From the NCBI GenBank assembly GCA_964568355.1, contig CAZMRK010000530.1, positions 1 through 10,365 on the forward strand: DNA of 10,365 nucleotides, in the 5' to 3' direction. The notes beneath the pieces are model-generated. The model was not told the origin of the DNA. It ran no database searches and saw only the letters and a program-made list of their open reading frames with translations. Positions 8,175-10,365 of the stretch are shown here, piece after piece. A program made the translations under genes and the position numbers. The stretch comes from JAJPJX01 sp964568355 (GTDB taxonomy: Bacteria > Acidobacteriota > Terriglobia > Bryobacterales > Bryobacteraceae). Each line of letters opens with the position of its first letter. Within the stretch, counting starts at the first letter, position 1.

Positions 8175-9982
8175 GCTATCAGCCGATCGAATCGTACGGC
8201 GTCAGTGGGAATATGCGCTCGGTGGCGCTGGTCGGGAAAGACGGTTCCATCGACTGGTGCTGCCTGCCTTACTTCGATTCGCCCAGCGTCTTCGCCGCAC
8301 TCCTGGACGACGAAAAGGGCGGCCGCTTCCGGATCAGCGCCGTGCCCGAATGCACATCCTGCCGGCAAATGTATCTGCCGGACACGAACATCCTGGTCAC
8401 CCGCTTCCATACCGAGGACGCGATGGGCGATCTTACCGACTTCATGCCGGTGCCCGCCAGCGTGCCCGATTCGGACCACGGCAACCGCATCGTACGGATC
8501 GCGCGCTCGATCCGCGGCTCTGTGCGTTTCCGCCTGGAATGCCGCCCGGCCTTCGACTACGCGCGCCAGGATCATCGCATCGAGCGAATTCGGGGAGGCG
8601 TGGTGTTCGAGGGTGGGGAGACCCGCATCAGCCTGATCGGTCCGGTGAAACTCAAACGGAAAGGCCCTGCCGTGGTTGCCGAGTTCACGCTGGAGCCCCG
8701 CCAGACCGCTGTCTTCGTGCTGAGCTATCACCGCAAGGACGATGTATTCCAAGCTCCCGATCCAGGCGAGATGGAGCGCGATGCCCTTGCGGCCACGATC
8801 CGTTACTGGAAAGAATGGATCGGCAAGTGCCGCTACCAGGGGCGCTGGAGGGAAATCGTTTATCGTTCGGCGCTGGTGCTCAAGCTGATGACCTTTCAGC
8901 CGACCGGCGCCATGATTGCGGCGCCCACCTGTAGTCTTCCGGAACAGGTGGGAGGCAGCCGCAACTGGGACTACCGCTATACCTGGATCCGCGACGCGGC
9001 CTTCACCGTATATGCGTTTTTGCGGCTGGGGTACACGGAGGAAGCCGACGCCTTCATGCGCTGGCTGCAGAAGGCTTCCGTAAAACCCGGGCCGCAGGGG
9101 CCACTCCAGGTGATGTACCGCATTGATGGCAGCGCGGACCTGGCGGAAACGGAACTGCCGCATCTGGACGGCTATCGCGGCTCCCGTCCGGTGCGGATCG
9201 GGAATGCCGCCAGCAATCAGCTCCAGCTAGATATCTACGGCGAGTTGACCGATGCCATCTATCTCTATAACAAACATGCCAGCCCGATCTCCTATGACTT
9301 TTGGAACTACCTGACGGGGTTGTTGAACTGGCTCTGCGATAACTGGCAACAGCCGGATTTCGGCATCTGGGAGCGGCGGATGCAGCCGCAGCAGGTGGTG
9401 TCGTCCAAGGTGCAATGCTGGGTAGCGCTCGATCGCGCGCTCCGCATCGCCGATAAGCGCAGGCTGCCGATTCCGCATTCCCGGTTCCGGCAGGAGTGCG
9501 ACCGCATCTATGAAACCATCATGCGGGAGGGGTGGAACGAGAGCCAGAAGACCTTTGTCCAGACCTTCGGATCCGATGCAGTGGATGCGAGCAGCCTGCT
9601 GATGCCCCTGATGCTGTTCGTTTCGCCGACGGATCCGCGGATGCTGAGCACGCTCGATCACATTACGCAGAGCCTGATCTCCGACAGCCTGGTCTATCGC
9701 TATCATCTCGGGGATGGTTTGAGCGACGGGTTGGCGGGCCGGGAAGGGACCTTCAGTATGTGCAGTTTCTGGCTGGCGGAGGTGATGGCCCGGGCCGAGC
9801 GCCTGGACGAGGCGCGCCTGATCTTCGAGAAGATGCTCACTTATTCGAATCATCTCGGCCTGTTCGGAGAGCAGATTGGAGCGAGCGGGGAGACCCTGGG
9901 TAACTTTCCTCAGGCATTTACTCACTTAGGTTTAATCAGCGCCGCGCTTTTGCTGGATCGTAAACTGGGACACAAGGCCTGA
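8171..9982 (+). CDS. Glycoside hydrolase family 15 protein (trehalase or glucoamylase type)
   Basis: This 603-residue protein has the usual bacterial/archaeal GH15 layout: an N-terminal beta-sandwich (about 1-210, with PIESYG and DGSIDWCCLPYFDSP) and an (alpha/alpha)6 barrel (about 220-600). Motifs are NWDYRYTWIRDA (265-276), GIWERR (398-403, general acid Glu401), CSFWLAE (531-537) and HLGLFGEQIG (561-570, general base Glu567), then the GNFPQAFTHLGLI signature. Both catalytic glutamates are present and no signal peptide is seen, so a cytoplasmic active hydrolase is expected. GH15 covers glucoamylases, glucodextranases and the trehalases known from mycobacteria and some archaea; motifs alone do not decide among them. 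Coupling to treY supports either recycling of trehalose to glucose or digestion of the short malto-oligosaccharides left by TreY/TreZ. Length and start agree with the family. Confidence 0.9.
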   Translation: MSYQPIESYGVSGNMRSVALVGKDGSIDWCCLPYFDSPSVFAALLDDEKGGRFRISAVPECTSCRQMYLPDTNILVTRFHTEDAMGDLTDFMPVPASVPDSDHGNRIVRIARSIRGSVRFRLECRPAFDYARQDHRIERIRGGVVFEGGETRISLIGPVKLKRKGPAVVAEFTLEPRQTAVFVLSYHRKDDVFQAPDPGEMERDALAATIRYWKEWIGKCRYQGRWREIVYRSALVLKLMTFQPTGAMIAAPTCSLPEQVGGSRNWDYRYTWIRDAAFTVYAFLRLGYTEEADAFMRWLQKASVKPGPQGPLQVMYRIDGSADLAETELPHLDGYRGSRPVRIGNAASNQLQLDIYGELTDAIYLYNKHASPISYDFWNYLTGLLNWLCDNWQQPDFGIWERRMQPQQVVSSKVQCWVALDRALRIADKRRLPIPHSRFRQECDRIYETIMREGWNESQKTFVQTFGSDAVDASSLLMPLMLFVSPTDPRMLSTLDHITQSLISDSLVYRYHLGDGLSDGLAGREGTFSMCSFWLAEVMARAERLDEARLIFEKMLTYSNHLGLFGEQIGASGETLGNFPQAFTHLGLISAALLLDRKLGHKA

Positions 9983-10031
9983 TCGATCGCGCGGCGGCGG
10001 ATCTCTCCCCGCTCTGAGCCGGCGAGCCGGA

Positions 10032-10365
10032 CTAGCCACCCGTCATGGTGCGGGGAACGGGCTTGTCGGTGGAAGCATAGTCCGCCTTCGCTTCGGCGGT
10101 CGCGGAGATGTCCTCGGCGCCGGTGCGGGCCAGGATCTCTTCCGCTTTGCGCACCCAATCGGAATCATCGCAGTGGATCGAGATCAGGATGCCGCCTTTC
10201 TTAATGCGGCCCTCATAGCGTTTAGCTTCATATTCGGGGATGCCTGCCCCGAGCAGCGCTCCGGCAATCCCGCCCACGGTGCCGCCGGCGCCCATGCCGG
10301 CGAGAATCGACATGATCGGGCCGGCGGCGATAAACGGACCCATGCCGGGAATCGCCAATGCACCG
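10032..10365 (-). CDS. Glycine-zipper general-stress-like conserved protein, C-terminal part (start beyond right edge)
   Basis: The frame enters from the right edge and ends at TAG (10034-10032), showing 110 C-terminal residues. It begins GALAIPGMGPFIAAGP and continues with a small-residue stretch rich in G-x-x-x-G spacings (MGAGGTVGGIAGALLGAG), which could be a membrane-associating glycine zipper. Then comes IPEYEAKRYEGRIKKGG, and a compact beta-alpha-beta-like segment (GILISIHCDDSDWVRKAEEI) before GAEDIS and a disordered-looking tail. This arrangement is that of a widespread unnamed bacterial family, often annotated as general stress protein, in which an N-terminal segment precedes the glycine-rich region. 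A TTG at 10358 is an internal codon rather than the start, because family similarity continues upstream of it. No specific biochemical role is known to me. It is convergent with the trehalose operon, 49 bases away; a shared stress context is only suggestive. Confidence 0.75.
   Translation of the reverse strand, partial: GALAIPGMGPFIAAGPIMSILAGMGAGGTVGGIAGALLGAGIPEYEAKRYEGRIKKGGILISIHCDDSDWVRKAEEILARTGAEDISATAEAKADYASTDKPVPRTMTGG

Noticed and set aside
8123..9163. Minus-strand 346-codon frame opposite the GH15 gene
   Set aside because: Antisense shadow; it overlaps the highly conserved N-terminal half of the GH15 protein.
10019..10030. Short inverted repeat (CCGGC-GA-GCCGG) in the convergent gap, considered as a terminator
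   Set aside because: The stem is at most five base pairs with a two-base loop and no T-run follows on either strand, so it does not support an intrinsic terminator.

Overview
The window is GC-rich bacterial chromosomal DNA, densely coding. The high GC, the pairing of TreZ and TreY with a GH57/DUF3536 protein and a GH15 enzyme, and a Tat-type exported amidohydrolase fit a soil-type organism such as an Acidobacteriota (Solibacter-like) member. That placement is an inference from gene content and style; no marker gene is present.

Layout: (1) Positions 1-883, minus strand: a nearly complete amidohydrolase-2 type TIM-barrel protein with an N-terminal twin-arginine signal, cut by the left edge. 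(2) Positions 884-1010: a 127-base divergent intergenic region that should hold the promoters for both directions. (3) Positions 1011-9982, plus strand: four tightly packed alpha-glucan/trehalose genes, treZ (malto-oligosyltrehalose trehalohydrolase), a GH57 protein with a DUF3536-type C-terminal half, treY (malto-oligosyltrehalose synthase) and a GH15 hydrolase. The gaps are 15 nt, 3 nt and a 4-nt overlap, so the block reads as one operon. (4) Positions 10032-10365, minus strand: the C-terminal part of a glycine-zipper, general-stress-like conserved protein, convergent with the operon and cut by the right edge.

How the genes work together: TreY rearranges the reducing end of a linear alpha-1,4-glucan into a terminal trehalosyl unit. 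TreZ then releases free trehalose. The usual partner, a debranching enzyme (TreX/GlgX), is not in the window. The GH57/DUF3536 protein sits between treZ and treY and is a candidate for processing the glucan that feeds them. The GH15 enzyme is translationally coupled to treY and should act either on trehalose (trehalase) or on the residual malto-oligosaccharides (glucoamylase-type). All catalytic acids expected in TreZ, TreY and the GH15 protein are visible. No RNA genes, CRISPR arrays, insertion sequences or long repeats were seen. The core pathway is known; the less understood parts are the GH57/DUF3536 member, the GH15 specificity, and the amidohydrolase with its atypical metal-site motifs.
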